Positions 43,570 to 51,237 of a stretch of 64,000 nucleotides of DNA are shown here, in pieces. The DNA comes from Rurimicrobium sp040387755 (lineage in GTDB: Bacteria; Bacteroidota; Bacteroidia; Chitinophagales; Chitinophagaceae): the NCBI GenBank assembly GCA_040387755.1, contig JAZKDB010000001.1, forward strand, positions 496,001 through 560,000, given 5' to 3'. Numbering within the stretch: the first letter of the stretch is position 1; each line of letters starts with the position of its first letter. Below the pieces are notes generated by a model. The model was given only the letters and a program-made list of their open reading frames with translations, did no database searches and was not told the DNA's origin. The position numbers and the translations under genes are program-made.

Positions 43570-44403
43570 TTATTTTTTTATAGGATAATAGCCCGATTCC
43601 TGAATGATTTTTGCCCCAATTGCTGATTTTTCAAAATCAAAAAAGGGCTTAATCTTCGGGTAATCATTTTTTCTGAAATACTGAAATAAAGGACGTTGAA
43701 AATAGTATGTTCCGGATGCAATGGCGGCAGCGTCAAAAGGCGACACTGCGTTTGATTGATCGGTGTAAACGGATAAAACTTTGATGCCCGTAGTACTGCC
43801 TTTTAAAACATACCCTGCGCTCACATAACCCATACCAGATGCATCTGATTTAATGGCTTCAAGGATTTGTGCATTCCCATTCATTTGTTTGGCATAAGGC
43901 GAAAAATGAATGTTTAAAATGTGTTTTACATAGTCATACGTACCAGAATTGCTTTGCCTTCCATAAATGGTAATAGGCATATTTTTTTGATGGAGGGAAG
44001 ACCAATTGTTGATTTCTCCATTTAGTATTTTGGCAATATCTCTTGTGCTGATTGAATCTATTATGAGCTTATCCGACACCACAAATGCGATGGCATCTTT
44101 CGCAAAAACAAAGGAATCCAGTTCGATGTTTTTTTGTTGAAACAAATCCAGTTCTGTTTGTTTGATGCTTCGGGAAGAATTGGCAATGTCCGTATTTCCA
44201 TTGAGCAAAGAGGCAATGCCCAATCCGGAGCCTCCACCCGAAACAGAAATCAAAATGGCATCATTTTCTTTATGAAATTGTTCTGTCAAAACCACCGCAA
44301 GATTCACTTCTGTATCAGAACCTTTAATTTTTATGGTGTCATTATTGGCAGTGCAGGAAGAGAAGTAGATTAACAGTAAAATCGCAAAAAATCTCATAGG
44401 CAA
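43570..44403 (-). CDS. pstS: Phosphate-binding lipoprotein PstS
   Basis: The protein has 277 residues with a lipoprotein signal 'FFAILLLIYFSSC' (acyl-Cys near 17). The binding fold has 'IKGSDTEVNLAVVL', 'SVSGGGSGLGIASLLNGNTD' (phosphate loop), 'ANSSRSIKQTELD', 'VVSDKLIIDSIS' and 'IYGRQSNSGTYDYVK'. It is shorter than E. coli PstS (346 aa) but in the range for Bacteroidota. ATGs at 44403 and 44397 are both possible starts. It heads the pst operon. Confidence 0.92.
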   Translation of the reverse strand: MPMRFFAILLLIYFSSCTANNDTIKIKGSDTEVNLAVVLTEQFHKENDAILISVSGGGSGLGIASLLNGNTDIANSSRSIKQTELDLFQQKNIELDSFVFAKDAIAFVVSDKLIIDSISTRDIAKILNGEINNWSSLHQKNMPITIYGRQSNSGTYDYVKHILNIHFSPYAKQMNGNAQILEAIKSDASGMGYVSAGYVLKGSTTGIKVLSVYTDQSNAVSPFDAAAIASGTYYFQRPLFQYFRKNDYPKIKPFFDFEKSAIGAKIIQESGYYPIKK

Positions 44404-44553
44404 AACTACCTGAATCTAAATGCCCGAATGTTGTGTTGATATTATATTAAGTTTAAGATTAGAATATCATTACAATGATTTTGGGTATAAGAAGTGGGCA
44501 ATTCCGAAGTACAAAACTGTCTCTGTCACCACAAATGTTTGATGTAAAAACAG

Positions 44554-44582
44554 AGAGAACCTGTTAGATGGACAGGTTCTCT
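44554..44582 (-). terminator. Terminator downstream of the DUF2306 gene
   Basis: An 11-bp stem AGAGAACCTGT / ACAGGTTCTCT is followed on the minus strand by CTGTTTTTAC. It isolates the DUF2306 gene from the pst operon. Confidence 0.8.
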
Positions 44583-44615
44583 TATGTTTTATTGAGGTAA
44601 AGCAGTGTTTGGGGA

Positions 44616-45263
44616 TTAAGGCTTTGGATACTTGCCGGTGGGGAGTTTACTGCTTCGGATGATCTCGTAGAGGTACAAAGGAACGGACCAACCCAACCAA
44701 AAAAGTGATGGTGAAATATCTTCGAAACTGCCCAGATTTTGCACATAAGGAGTTTTCAATATCAAGCCCGAAACCACAAAAGCCATTGTGACGATATAAC
44801 TTCTTATCATCCATTCCTGATGCAATTTGAATTTCTTTTTAATCGCAAAGAAATAGGCAAGTGCAGTAGCGCTTATCCATACACTTACCCAAATCTGTAA
44901 GGAAAAAGCGTAAGCCAAATTGACCTTGTAGGAAGTGGTAAAGGCTAAAACTACTGCACAAGAACTACTCACCACAACTGCCAGAAGATAAAGGAAGCCA
45001 ACTATTCTATGGATTTTCCAGCTATAAGTTCTTAGCTTTTTCCAAAATTGAACGATGCCTAAAATCAATGCTCCGCCACCTGCGGTGATGTGCGCTATCA
45101 ACACCCATTTGTAATTGTAGTATTTACCCAATGCTTCGGGTGTAAGGTCCAGGAAATGGTGGGCGCCCCGCATAAAAGTCCAGGTGATGAAGATGACCAA
45201 AAGCCAAATGAGAATGGGCCTTATATCCGCCAGACCGAATGTAAATTCTTTGCTTTTCTGCAT
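44616..45263 (-). CDS. DUF2306 membrane protein
   Basis: The 215-residue protein has six predicted transmembrane helices. The DUF2306 pattern is 'HHFLDLTPEALGKYYNYKWV', 'HITAGGGALILGIVQFWKKL', 'WKIHRIVGFLYLLAV' and 'KKFKLHQEWMIRSY'. The several membrane-embedded His (HITAGG, KIHR, LHQEW) recall a haem- or metal-binding cytochrome-like bundle, but no cofactor is proven. It diverges from an HxlR regulator, a common arrangement for regulator-target pairs. Confidence 0.88.
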   Translation of the reverse strand: MQKSKEFTFGLADIRPILIWLLVIFITWTFMRGAHHFLDLTPEALGKYYNYKWVLIAHITAGGGALILGIVQFWKKLRTYSWKIHRIVGFLYLLAVVVSSSCAVVLAFTTSYKVNLAYAFSLQIWVSVWISATALAYFFAIKKKFKLHQEWMIRSYIVTMAFVVSGLILKTPYVQNLGSFEDISPSLFWLGWSVPLYLYEIIRSSKLPTGKYPKP

Positions 45264-45390
45264 TGTTTATATAGATTTCGGCAAAGCTCAATTTTCTGCT
45301 CCCATTGTACAATACCCGAAGAAAGATTCGGTATAAAGGATGTTTCATAGCCCATTTGATTTTGATAATTTTGTAGGCAAACAACAGACT

Positions 45391-45753
45391 ATGTACGAGA
45401 GGAAAATAGAAGAGAATTTGGATTGCGGTATTTATCTGGCATCCAAGGTATTTGGTGGCAAATGGAAATGTTGTATTCTGGATGCGATTAACCGCGGTAT
45501 TGCCCGCCCGGTGGATATAGGCCACTATATTCCTGAAGCCTCAAAAAGAGTGATAGAAATGCAATTGGCCGAATTGCTGATTTATGGCATGATTGAAAAA
45601 CAATCTGATGATACGTACCCCAAAAAGTCGGAGTATAGTTTGACCATTGTAGGGAAAAGCATTTTGCCTTTATTGGCACAGATGGATGAATGGGGATTAA
45701 CCCATGCCGCATTTGTAAAAGAACGAATGACTGTGTCTCAAAATCCATTATAG
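45391..45753 (+). CDS. HxlR-family winged-helix regulator
   Basis: With the ATG at 45391 the protein has 120 residues. The winged helix-turn-helix includes 'LASKVFGGKWKCCILDAIN', 'GHYIPEASKRVIEMQLAELL', 'GMIEKQSDDTYPKKSEYSLT' (the wing with Y-x-L-T) and 'LPLLAQMDEWG'. The N-terminal Cys and paired 'KCC' could be redox-sensitive, as in HypR-type members (inference). It is divergent from the DUF2306 gene and likely regulates it. TAATTTTG at 45366-45373 is a possible -7 box. Confidence 0.92.
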   Translation: MYERKIEENLDCGIYLASKVFGGKWKCCILDAINRGIARPVDIGHYIPEASKRVIEMQLAELLIYGMIEKQSDDTYPKKSEYSLTIVGKSILPLLAQMDEWGLTHAAFVKERMTVSQNPL

Positions 45754-45785
45754 TAGAGCTTGATTTAGGTTTGGAATTAACCAGT

Positions 45786-45830
45786 AAGCAGTGCTTCCTT
45801 GCTTTACTGCACACTTGCGCCAGCAGAGGG
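45786..45830. repeat. 'TTACTGC...GCGCCAGCAG' repeat, copy 1 (partial)
   Basis: GCTTCCTTGCTTTACTGC followed by ACACTTGCGCCAGCAGAGGG matches the 3' half of the copies at 47521-47601, 48937-49041 and 51238-51300. The left part is absent here. Confidence 0.6.
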
Positions 45831-45843
45831 AATTAATTGGTTG

Positions 45844-45917
45844 GATTACAAATCCGCTTTGTCTGTGGTACGGGATGACTGGCCGCTCCGGCGGGCCCTT
45901 TGAGACATCCCGAACAG
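45844..45917. repeat. REP-like 74-bp element, copy 1
   Basis: The element runs GATTACAAATCCGC...GTCTGTGG, ACGGGATGACTGGCCGCTCC, GGCGGGCCCTTTGAGACATC and ends CCGAACAG. It aligns over its full 74 bp with 46776-46849. Terminal arms CGGGATG / CATCCCG form a stem around a G+C-rich core. Confidence 0.8.
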
Positions 45918-45960
45918 TTGGTTTCCTACAGCCCTCAGCAAGGCCGACAACCCAATCGAT

Positions 45961-46200
45961 TTGATTAATCTGCTGGATGCTTATCAAAATCTGGAAGGCA
46001 ATCGTTTGGCACTATTACAGGCGTTAGAAACTATCGAAGAAATGCAATTGGGCGCAGCCAGCGATATTATGGTACTGGTAGACCGCTATGTGGCCAACTT
46101 GCAAATATCCCGCAGCAACGAGGCCTCGCTGGATGGCGCCATGAAAGAGATAGACGACTGGAATAAGCGCTTTGCCAATAAGCCCAACAATAAGGAATAA
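45961..46200 (+). CDS. 79-aa protein or gene fragment
   Basis: The frame opens with ATG right after repeat DNA and encodes 79 mostly helical residues: 'MINLLDAYQNLEGNRLALLQ', 'ETIEEMQLGAASDIMVL', 'NEASLDGAMKEIDDWNKRF'. Codon use and amphipathic heptads look like real coding sequence. The abrupt start at the end of a repeat suggests the C-terminal piece of a longer gene whose 5' part was replaced. I recognise no family. Confidence 0.45.
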   Translation: MINLLDAYQNLEGNRLALLQALETIEEMQLGAASDIMVLVDRYVANLQISRSNEASLDGAMKEIDDWNKRFANKPNNKE

Positions 46201-46317
46201 GTATAAGATAAAGATAGAAGCACAGAGCCGGGTATTATGATGAGCTGTATCATAGTCCCGGTTCTTTTTTTTCATCAGCACTTCCTCTTTTTTTTAAGCG
46301 CTTGCCTTAATATTTCG

Positions 46318-46569
46318 TAGGCGCGCCTGTCATTCTTACAGGCGCGCCTATCTTTTTGGTAGGCGCGCCTATGGTTTCGGTAGGCGCGCCTGTCATTCTT
46401 GCAGGCATGCCTATGGTTTTGATAGGCTCGCCTATGATTTTGATAGGCTTGCCTATGGTTTTAATAGGCGTGCCTATAGTTTTGGTAGGCGTGCCTATGG
46501 TTTTAATAGGCGTGCCTATAGTTTTGGTATGCTCGCCTATGGTTTTGATAGGCTCGCCTATGGTTTTGG
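46318..46569. repeat. Tandem array of 12 units of 21 bp (TAGGCGNGCCTATGGTTTTG)
   Basis: Twelve exact 21-bp steps run from 46318 to 46569. The core is TAGGCGCGCCTATGGTTTTG with variants GCTCGCC, GCGTGCC, GCATGCC and TGTCATTCTT. Each unit holds the dyad AGGCgnGCCT. Read on the plus strand it gives GVPMVLI/GSPMILI heptads (46356-46658, TTG start); on the minus strand KTIGTPI/KTIGEPI heptads without a start. I do not call a gene here. The wider 46201-46866 gap holds this array and the REP-like copies below. Confidence 0.9.
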
Positions 46570-46579
46570 GTCTACTTGC

Positions 46580-46635
46580 TGTTCGGGATGTTAGCGATAG
46601 CGTCTGCCCGTGCCGATTCGGACGGGCATCTCGAA
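46580..46635. repeat. REP-like element, long-hairpin variant
   Basis: GTTCGGGATG at 46581 pairs with CATCTCGAAC at 46627-46636 with one mismatch. An inner stem TGCCCGT / ACGGGCA surrounds GCCGATTCGG. It shares the outer arms of the 74-bp elements but has a different core. GGAGATT-TGT-AATCTCC follows at 46647. Confidence 0.7.
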
Positions 46636-46775
46636 CACTGGATAAAGGAGATTTGTAATCTCCATCTTAATAAAATCCACCGTTCTTAAAAAAAAATCAA
46701 AACTGGCTCTAGTAGGCAGTGGAGCTTTGTGTGGAGCCTAATGCGACAGAGTAGGGTATTATATCGCTTGCTGCG

Positions 46776-46849
46776 GATTGCAAATCCGCATTATCTGTGG
46801 TTCGGGATGCTTGTCCGTTTTGGCGGGCCCTTCGGAACATCCCGAACAG
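46776..46849. repeat. REP-like 74-bp element, copy 2
   Basis: The element starts GATTGCAAATCCGC and has arms TTCGGGATG / CATCCCGAA around TTGTCCGTTTTGGCGGGCCC. It is the second full copy of the element at 45844. It ends 17 bp from the stop codon of the minus-strand lipoprotein gene. Confidence 0.8.
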
Positions 46850-46866
46850 CGGGGTGATTTTCTGCA

Positions 46867-47460
46867 TTATCTAGTAAATTTTGATTTTCTCACAGATTCG
46901 AGCATTTGTTGTCCTTTATTGTTGTCAACGTACATAATATTTACTGAAAACTCTTTTTTGTCAAAAAGTCGACTAAACATTAAGAAGTTTAATATCATTT
47001 TGTTGGGATACTCAACTTTCATTTTAAAAGTCTGAAATTCCAAATTGTCAATTTTTTCGGTGGTTGAAATTGAATCAATTTTTATGTCAGGCATTTGTGT
47101 TTTAAAAGTCTCATATAAAATATTATTTACGTTTTTACAAGATTCTAAATAATCACCATCAATTTCGATATCAAAAGGTTGATAGTTAGACTCAAGATAA
47201 TTTAACTGGTCACTTTTGAATACGAAGATTGTCTTTGCTCGATTTATGACTTTTTCATCGTAAGTTTTTTCGATTGCATCCGCACCTTTATTTTGCATTT
47301 TAGCCCACTCTTCCGCACTAACATTTTGGAATTTTTCCGGTATCGTAATTGTCCAATTAAAGTCTTTATTGTAAATTTCTTTCTTTGGAGAAGTTTGTCC
47401 GTTACAACTTTGAATTGTTATTGTCAAGCAGATTATTATAAGATACTTTAGTCTATTCAT
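46867..47460 (-). CDS. Lipoprotein of unknown function
   Basis: With the ATG at 47460 the protein has 197 residues and a lipoprotein signal 'KYLIIICLTITIQSC' (acyl-Cys near 19). The mature part begins 'DFNWTITIPEKFQNVSAEEW', like the PsbP/DUF-type surface lipoproteins that start with a 'tIPegf' strand, and continues as mixed alpha/beta to 'GQQMLESVRKSKF'. It is probably an outer-membrane-anchored periplasmic protein. I do not recognise the family. It lies inside the repeat-rich island. Confidence 0.65.
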   Translation of the reverse strand: MNRLKYLIIICLTITIQSCNGQTSPKKEIYNKDFNWTITIPEKFQNVSAEEWAKMQNKGADAIEKTYDEKVINRAKTIFVFKSDQLNYLESNYQPFDIEIDGDYLESCKNVNNILYETFKTQMPDIKIDSISTTEKIDNLEFQTFKMKVEYPNKMILNFLMFSRLFDKKEFSVNIMYVDNNKGQQMLESVRKSKFTR

Positions 47461-47520
47461 TATTTTATTTGTTTTTACTTGCAGCAGGGTGGTTGAGTTT
47501 TGGTACACTATGGAGAGCAG

Positions 47521-47601
47521 GAGTTGCGTAATGTGCCTGTATTGTTTGATACATTACACAATGCTTCATTGCCTTACTGGATACTTGCACCAGTGGGGCG
47601 G
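47521..47601. repeat. 'TTGCGTAATGT...ACATTAC' structured repeat, copy 2
   Basis: GAGTTGCGTAATGTGCCTGT and ATTGTTTGATACATTACACA form a stem (GTAATGT / ACATTAC). They are followed by AATGCTTCATTGCCTTACTG and GATACTTGCACCAGTGGGG. The 3' part matches the copy at 51238-51300 with 19 of 20 bases in AATGCTTTATTGCCTTACTG. Confidence 0.7.
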
Positions 47602-47647
47602 AAGCACTTCTGCCGCCATATTGCCAAACTGATGTTGTCAATAGTTT

Positions 47648-48211
47648 TTATATTTTGTCCGAATATTTTGAAATTATGTTTGATTTAATGTTTCCTAATT
47701 GTTCTCGTATTTTACTTTCTTGTTTATTGATATCATCTAATTCTAATAAGTGTTGAATTCTAATGTCATCAGTAAAGATGTTTCCAGTCAGAAGAATATT
47801 ATTTAGTAGTTTAATAATTTTATTTTTAGAGTCGTGAATGTATTTTGAAGATACAATACTGTCAATCTTACTTTCCTTATAGTCGTCTTCTGCTAAAAAC
47901 AATAAGATATGGCTACAACTTTTTTCGAGTTGATTCTTTTGAGATATTAAATCTTCCTTCTTATACTCAAAAGAGGATTTATTTAACAAACTTTCTAAAC
48001 TTTTCTTTAAAGCTCTATAATCAATTATAAATGTGTCGAAATTGTTCAGTTCTTTTGTTACTTTTTCACTCAACTGTTTTGATGTAAATTCAATTTTTTT
48101 AAATTTTTTTCCGGTAAAATATTGCCATAAATAATAGTTTATAGCCCCAATAATGCCAATTAAAAAGGTTATATAAACCCAGTTTTCCTTTATTTTATCT
48201 ATCCATTCCAT
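47648..48211 (-). CDS. Single-pass membrane protein, second gene of an overlapping pair
   Basis: The 187-residue protein has one N-terminal transmembrane helix (about 11-30, 'WVYITFLIGIIGAINYYLW') followed by a basic 'GKKFKKIEF' and about 150 residues of charged, largely helical cytosolic sequence. Its start overlaps the upstream gene by 13 bp, so the two are translationally coupled. I recognise no family. The DNA appears more AT-rich than the flanking core genes. Confidence 0.65.
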   Translation of the reverse strand: MEWIDKIKENWVYITFLIGIIGAINYYLWQYFTGKKFKKIEFTSKQLSEKVTKELNNFDTFIIDYRALKKSLESLLNKSSFEYKKEDLISQKNQLEKSCSHILLFLAEDDYKESKIDSIVSSKYIHDSKNKIIKLLNNILLTGNIFTDDIRIQHLLELDDINKQESKIREQLGNIKSNIISKYSDKI

Positions 48212-48882
48212 ATTTTATCAATTAAATTTGATTTCAAGTTAAAAATATTACCCAAATCGTTATTGAAATTTATTATCTCATACTTTTGACTTGTTGAATA
48301 CCAATCTAAAGGTTCTATCAAACAATTAATTTCAGGAAAATTCTCCTTAAATCTTTTAATTGCTGTATGATAAAATTCAATATTCATTTGCATCATCCAG
48401 CCTGAATGAAAAGCAAAGTTTTTAATTTTTGTTTCTGTTGCCCAAAGTTTAAGACGTTCAAAAATTCTATCTGCGAGTTGCGTTTCGCTTGGAAGTCTAT
48501 CATTGAATAATTCGTAAAGATGACCAATACAAATATTTAATCCTTCTTGTTTTAATCGTTTAACGTGTAATAATTTCGCTTCATATTCATCGCCAGTATT
48601 ATATGAGGCAATCAGAATAATGTTGCTACTGTTGTCTAATAGTGAAATCGTATCTTTTAGTTCTGGATTATTTGACCATCTAAAAAATGTCCAACTTTCG
48701 TCAAAATCAATTATTAGATACTTGTTGTATAAATTGAAAAAACGAGCTTTAACTCTATTTCTAAAATCTTCACTGTTACGGATAGCACCAATTTCCGAGT
48801 CAAATAAGTCGGATATGTTTAAGTTAAAACTGTTTGGAATAAAATAAACATTATTCAAAAGTCTTTCTACAAAGTCAATCAT
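48199..48882 (-). CDS. Soluble protein of unknown function, first gene of an overlapping pair
   Basis: The 227-residue soluble alpha/beta protein has visible segments 'KYLIIDFDESWTFFRW', 'NIILIASYNTGDEYEAKLLH', 'KIKNFAFHSGWMMQMNIEFY' and 'INCLIEPLDWYS'. The alternation of hydrophobic strands ending in acidic residues suggests a Rossmann-like or TIM-like fold, but I cannot assign a family. It is followed with a 13-bp overlap by a membrane-anchored protein, an arrangement seen in many two-gene sensor/effector pairs. Such a role here is speculation. Confidence 0.6.
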   Translation of the reverse strand: MIDFVERLLNNVYFIPNSFNLNISDLFDSEIGAIRNSEDFRNRVKARFFNLYNKYLIIDFDESWTFFRWSNNPELKDTISLLDNSSNIILIASYNTGDEYEAKLLHVKRLKQEGLNICIGHLYELFNDRLPSETQLADRIFERLKLWATETKIKNFAFHSGWMMQMNIEFYHTAIKRFKENFPEINCLIEPLDWYSTSQKYEIINFNNDLGNIFNLKSNLIDKIWNG

Positions 48883-48936
48883 TTAATTATTCAATTAGGG
48901 TCTTTCTGAAATTGCTGCCAAAGGTTTGCACCCTCC

Positions 48937-49041
48937 CTGGTGCAAGTATGCGGCGGAGAAAAGTGGGTTGTGTAATGTACCTATGCTGTTTGGCACATTA
49001 TGAAACACTACTACATCAACGCGGCATACTTGAGCCAGTGG
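48937..49041. repeat. Long inverted repeat, copy 3 of the 'GCCAGTGGGG' family
   Basis: CTGGTGCAAGTATGCGGCG at 48937-48955 is complementary to CGCGGCATACTTGAGCCAG at 49020-49038 with four mismatches. Between them lies GTTGTGTAATGTACCTATGC and TGTTTGGCACATTATG, an inner hairpin shared with the copy at 47521. This is the most complete copy of the family. Confidence 0.75.
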
Positions 49042-49248
49042 GGAGTTTTTAATGACGTTTTTTTTGAAGCTTTATTTGTTTCAGATATCAAAGAAGTTTT
49101 AACTAATTTGCAAATGCCGAATATAGATGAAATTTTGGATAACGAAGCTGTTTTAGTGGAAATGATAAAGTTGATAAGCTTGCTTGAAACATGTACAAAT
49201 GAAGAACAATTAATGGCTTTAATTGCAAGAAGAAATAAAATACGGTAA
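49000..49248 (+). CDS. 82-aa ORF beginning inside a repeat
   Basis: The ATG at 49000 and the first 13 or so codons (KHYYINAAYLSQWG) lie inside the inverted repeat. The remainder, 'ALFVSDIKEVLTNLQM', 'NIDEILDNEAVLVEMIKLI' and 'TCTNEEQLMALIARRN', is a plausible helical coding sequence with acidic heptads. A start at the internal ATG (49114, MPNIDEILDNEA) would give 44 residues free of repeat. It may be a truncated gene captured behind the repeat. Confidence 0.4.
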   Translation: MKHYYINAAYLSQWGVFNDVFFEALFVSDIKEVLTNLQMPNIDEILDNEAVLVEMIKLISLLETCTNEEQLMALIARRNKIR

Positions 49249-49342
49249 GCCATTAACTGATTTTTATTAAATTTTAAAAGCTACAATGACCGTGCCAAAC
49301 AAAAAATGATAAATAACAAACGCACCTAACAAATACAGATAC

Positions 49343-50611
49343 ATGAGTGAAATCCATATCGCACAAATCGGAGAATTATTCCAAGAAGATGAAAGTTTTG
49401 AGTTTTTATCCAATCAAAATATGCTAGAATATGATTTTATTATAATAGACTTAAAGCATTTATCAAGTAGTTTGCATCAAACCAAACTCGCTAAGATTGA
49501 TAAAAGAGTATCTGAACTAAATGAGTTTATTTTAAAAAAAAATATTCCAGTAGTGTTTTTTTGTGATGGTAGTAGTTCGTTTTACCCGTTTAATTCTTCT
49601 AAATTAAGTTTTTTTGAATTATTAGGTTTAGAAGTAACAGAGGAATTAGCACAAGGAAAGAAATTTGAAATTAACAGTAGTTCTCTATTTTCAGATTTTT
49701 TGAAAATTTACAGCAAAGATTTAGAATATACGATTGGATTTTCTCACTTTAATGGAATCAACATAAGTAATGCCAAAGCAAAAAATCTTTCAGTGGCATT
49801 TTATACTAAGGATTTTGTTTTTCTCCCAACTTTTAATGAAGAATGGGATTTTTACGACCAAACTTTTCTTACTCAACTTTATGAAGTTTGTAAGGGCATT
49901 CGCAAAGATGAAGGAACAACACATCTTCCCGAATGGACAAACCAATATTTATTACCTGGTGAAAAAAATGAAAGGGAAAATTTAAATAGGATAAACAATG
50001 AAATCTCCAAATTATTAGAGAATAAGCAAGAAAGTGAACGCAGACTTGCAACATTTATTCCACTTAAACATTTATGGTCCGGAACTGGAAACACTTTGGA
50101 AAATTCAGCAAAAATGGTATTTAAAGAATTAGGATTTACTTTATTGCCATCCGAGCCTAATAGAGATGATATAATAATGAAATGGCAGGATAAGATTATT
50201 ATTGTCGAAATTAAAGGGCAGACCAAATCCGCTGCTGAAAAAAATGCAGCTCAATTAGAAAAATGGGTAACAACATATTACTTGGAAAAAGAAATCTTAC
50301 CGAAAGGACTTCTGTTAGTTAATACTTATAGAGAATTGCCTTTAGAGAAAAGAACTCAATCATCTTTTCCAGATCAAATGCATAAGTTCTCAATCGATAG
50401 AAACCACTGTCTTCTATCCACATTACAACTTAACACATTACTACTTTACTGTAGAGAGCACCCGGAACAAAAGGAAGTAGAAATTAATAAACTTATTGAA
50501 ACAACTGGTGTTTATGAAAATTTTCAAAAATGGGACGATTTTATCAAAATTGCAGATAATGAAAAGCAAAAAAAGAGTCCAATCAAAAAGGAGAAAGTAT
50601 CAAATTCCTAA
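49343..50611 (+). CDS. PD-(D/E)XK nuclease-like protein with N-terminal sensor-like domain
   Basis: The protein has 422 residues. Residues 1-195 form an alpha/beta domain with strands 'YDFIIIDLKHLS' and 'NIPVVFFCDG'. Residues about 205-240 are a coiled coil (RENLNRINNEISKLLENK). Residues 242-340 form a nuclease-like fold: 'LEKSAKMVF'-type helix (TLENSAKMVFKELGF), D275/D276 in 'NRDDIIM', E289-x-K291 in 'IIIVEIKGQ', and Q304 in 'NAAQLEKWV'. This gives the order D-x13-E-x-K...Q of PD-(D/E)XK enzymes. It is likely a single-gene restriction or defence factor, by inference. It is the only well-supported gene on its strand in the middle of the island. Confidence 0.7.
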   Translation: MSEIHIAQIGELFQEDESFEFLSNQNMLEYDFIIIDLKHLSSSLHQTKLAKIDKRVSELNEFILKKNIPVVFFCDGSSSFYPFNSSKLSFFELLGLEVTEELAQGKKFEINSSSLFSDFLKIYSKDLEYTIGFSHFNGINISNAKAKNLSVAFYTKDFVFLPTFNEEWDFYDQTFLTQLYEVCKGIRKDEGTTHLPEWTNQYLLPGEKNERENLNRINNEISKLLENKQESERRLATFIPLKHLWSGTGNTLENSAKMVFKELGFTLLPSEPNRDDIIMKWQDKIIIVEIKGQTKSAAEKNAAQLEKWVTTYYLEKEILPKGLLLVNTYRELPLEKRTQSSFPDQMHKFSIDRNHCLLSTLQLNTLLLYCREHPEQKEVEINKLIETTGVYENFQKWDDFIKIADNEKQKKSPIKKEKVSNS

Positions 50612-51202
50612 TTCATGTTTCAATGTATTCTCAATATACTTGCGAACATCTTTTTGCTTAATTGATTTGCCACCTAATTGAATTATCGCAATTAAATCAG
50701 CAAGAAGATTTTCCATTACATCATTTAGAGCCATTACATCCGGAAATCCTTTTTTGTAAAACGTTTCTTTTGTAATCCATTGCCCGTTCATAGAGATTGA
50801 TATTAAATCCCAAAAGAATTTACTGTAAGCAAGTACTTTTATTTTAAGAGGTTTTTGCAAATAAGCATTAGCAATAACTTCCAATCTATTGCATTTGTGA
50901 TTTAAGTCCTCTACCTTAAAATGCTCTTTGTATTTTATTACCTGCATTTCATAAGCTATCCGATTTTGATGCTGTTGTTCTGCATTGAAATGTTTAGTAC
51001 TTATTGAATCTTCTAAACATAGTTGTAATAACAGAAAAGCATTATAGTAATAACCTAGCTCTGAAATTATTTCATAAGCCTCTTCAAGTCGTCCAACCAA
51101 AATTTGACGTCTAGCGTTTTTTGATGTTCTATAAATACTATAACCTGAAAATATTAATGCTAAGCCAGAAGCAAAAATTGTGAGATAATCTTTTAATTCC
51201 AT
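50600..51202 (-). CDS. N-terminally anchored membrane protein of unknown function
   Basis: The 200-residue protein has one transmembrane helix (about 6-25, 'YLTIFASGLALIFSGYSIY') with an Arg-rich inner side 'RTSKNARRQILVGRLEEAYE'. A helical cytosolic domain of about 165 residues follows, ending 'DVRKYIENTLKHELG'. This resembles DUF4760-like small sensors in layout only. It overlaps the convergent nuclease-like gene by 12 bp at the 3' end. Confidence 0.6.
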   Translation of the reverse strand: MELKDYLTIFASGLALIFSGYSIYRTSKNARRQILVGRLEEAYEIISELGYYYNAFLLLQLCLEDSISTKHFNAEQQHQNRIAYEMQVIKYKEHFKVEDLNHKCNRLEVIANAYLQKPLKIKVLAYSKFFWDLISISMNGQWITKETFYKKGFPDVMALNDVMENLLADLIAIIQLGGKSIKQKDVRKYIENTLKHELGI

Positions 51203-51237
51203 TATTTAAGATAAAAATAAAGTTGCTAAAATAAGTA

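Noticed and set aside
46318..46569. CRISPR array or coding gene on the plus strand (TTG at 46356)
   Set aside because: No spacers are present. A 21-bp period keeps several frames open on both strands, so the open frame is not evidence for a gene, and the start is a TTG inside the array.
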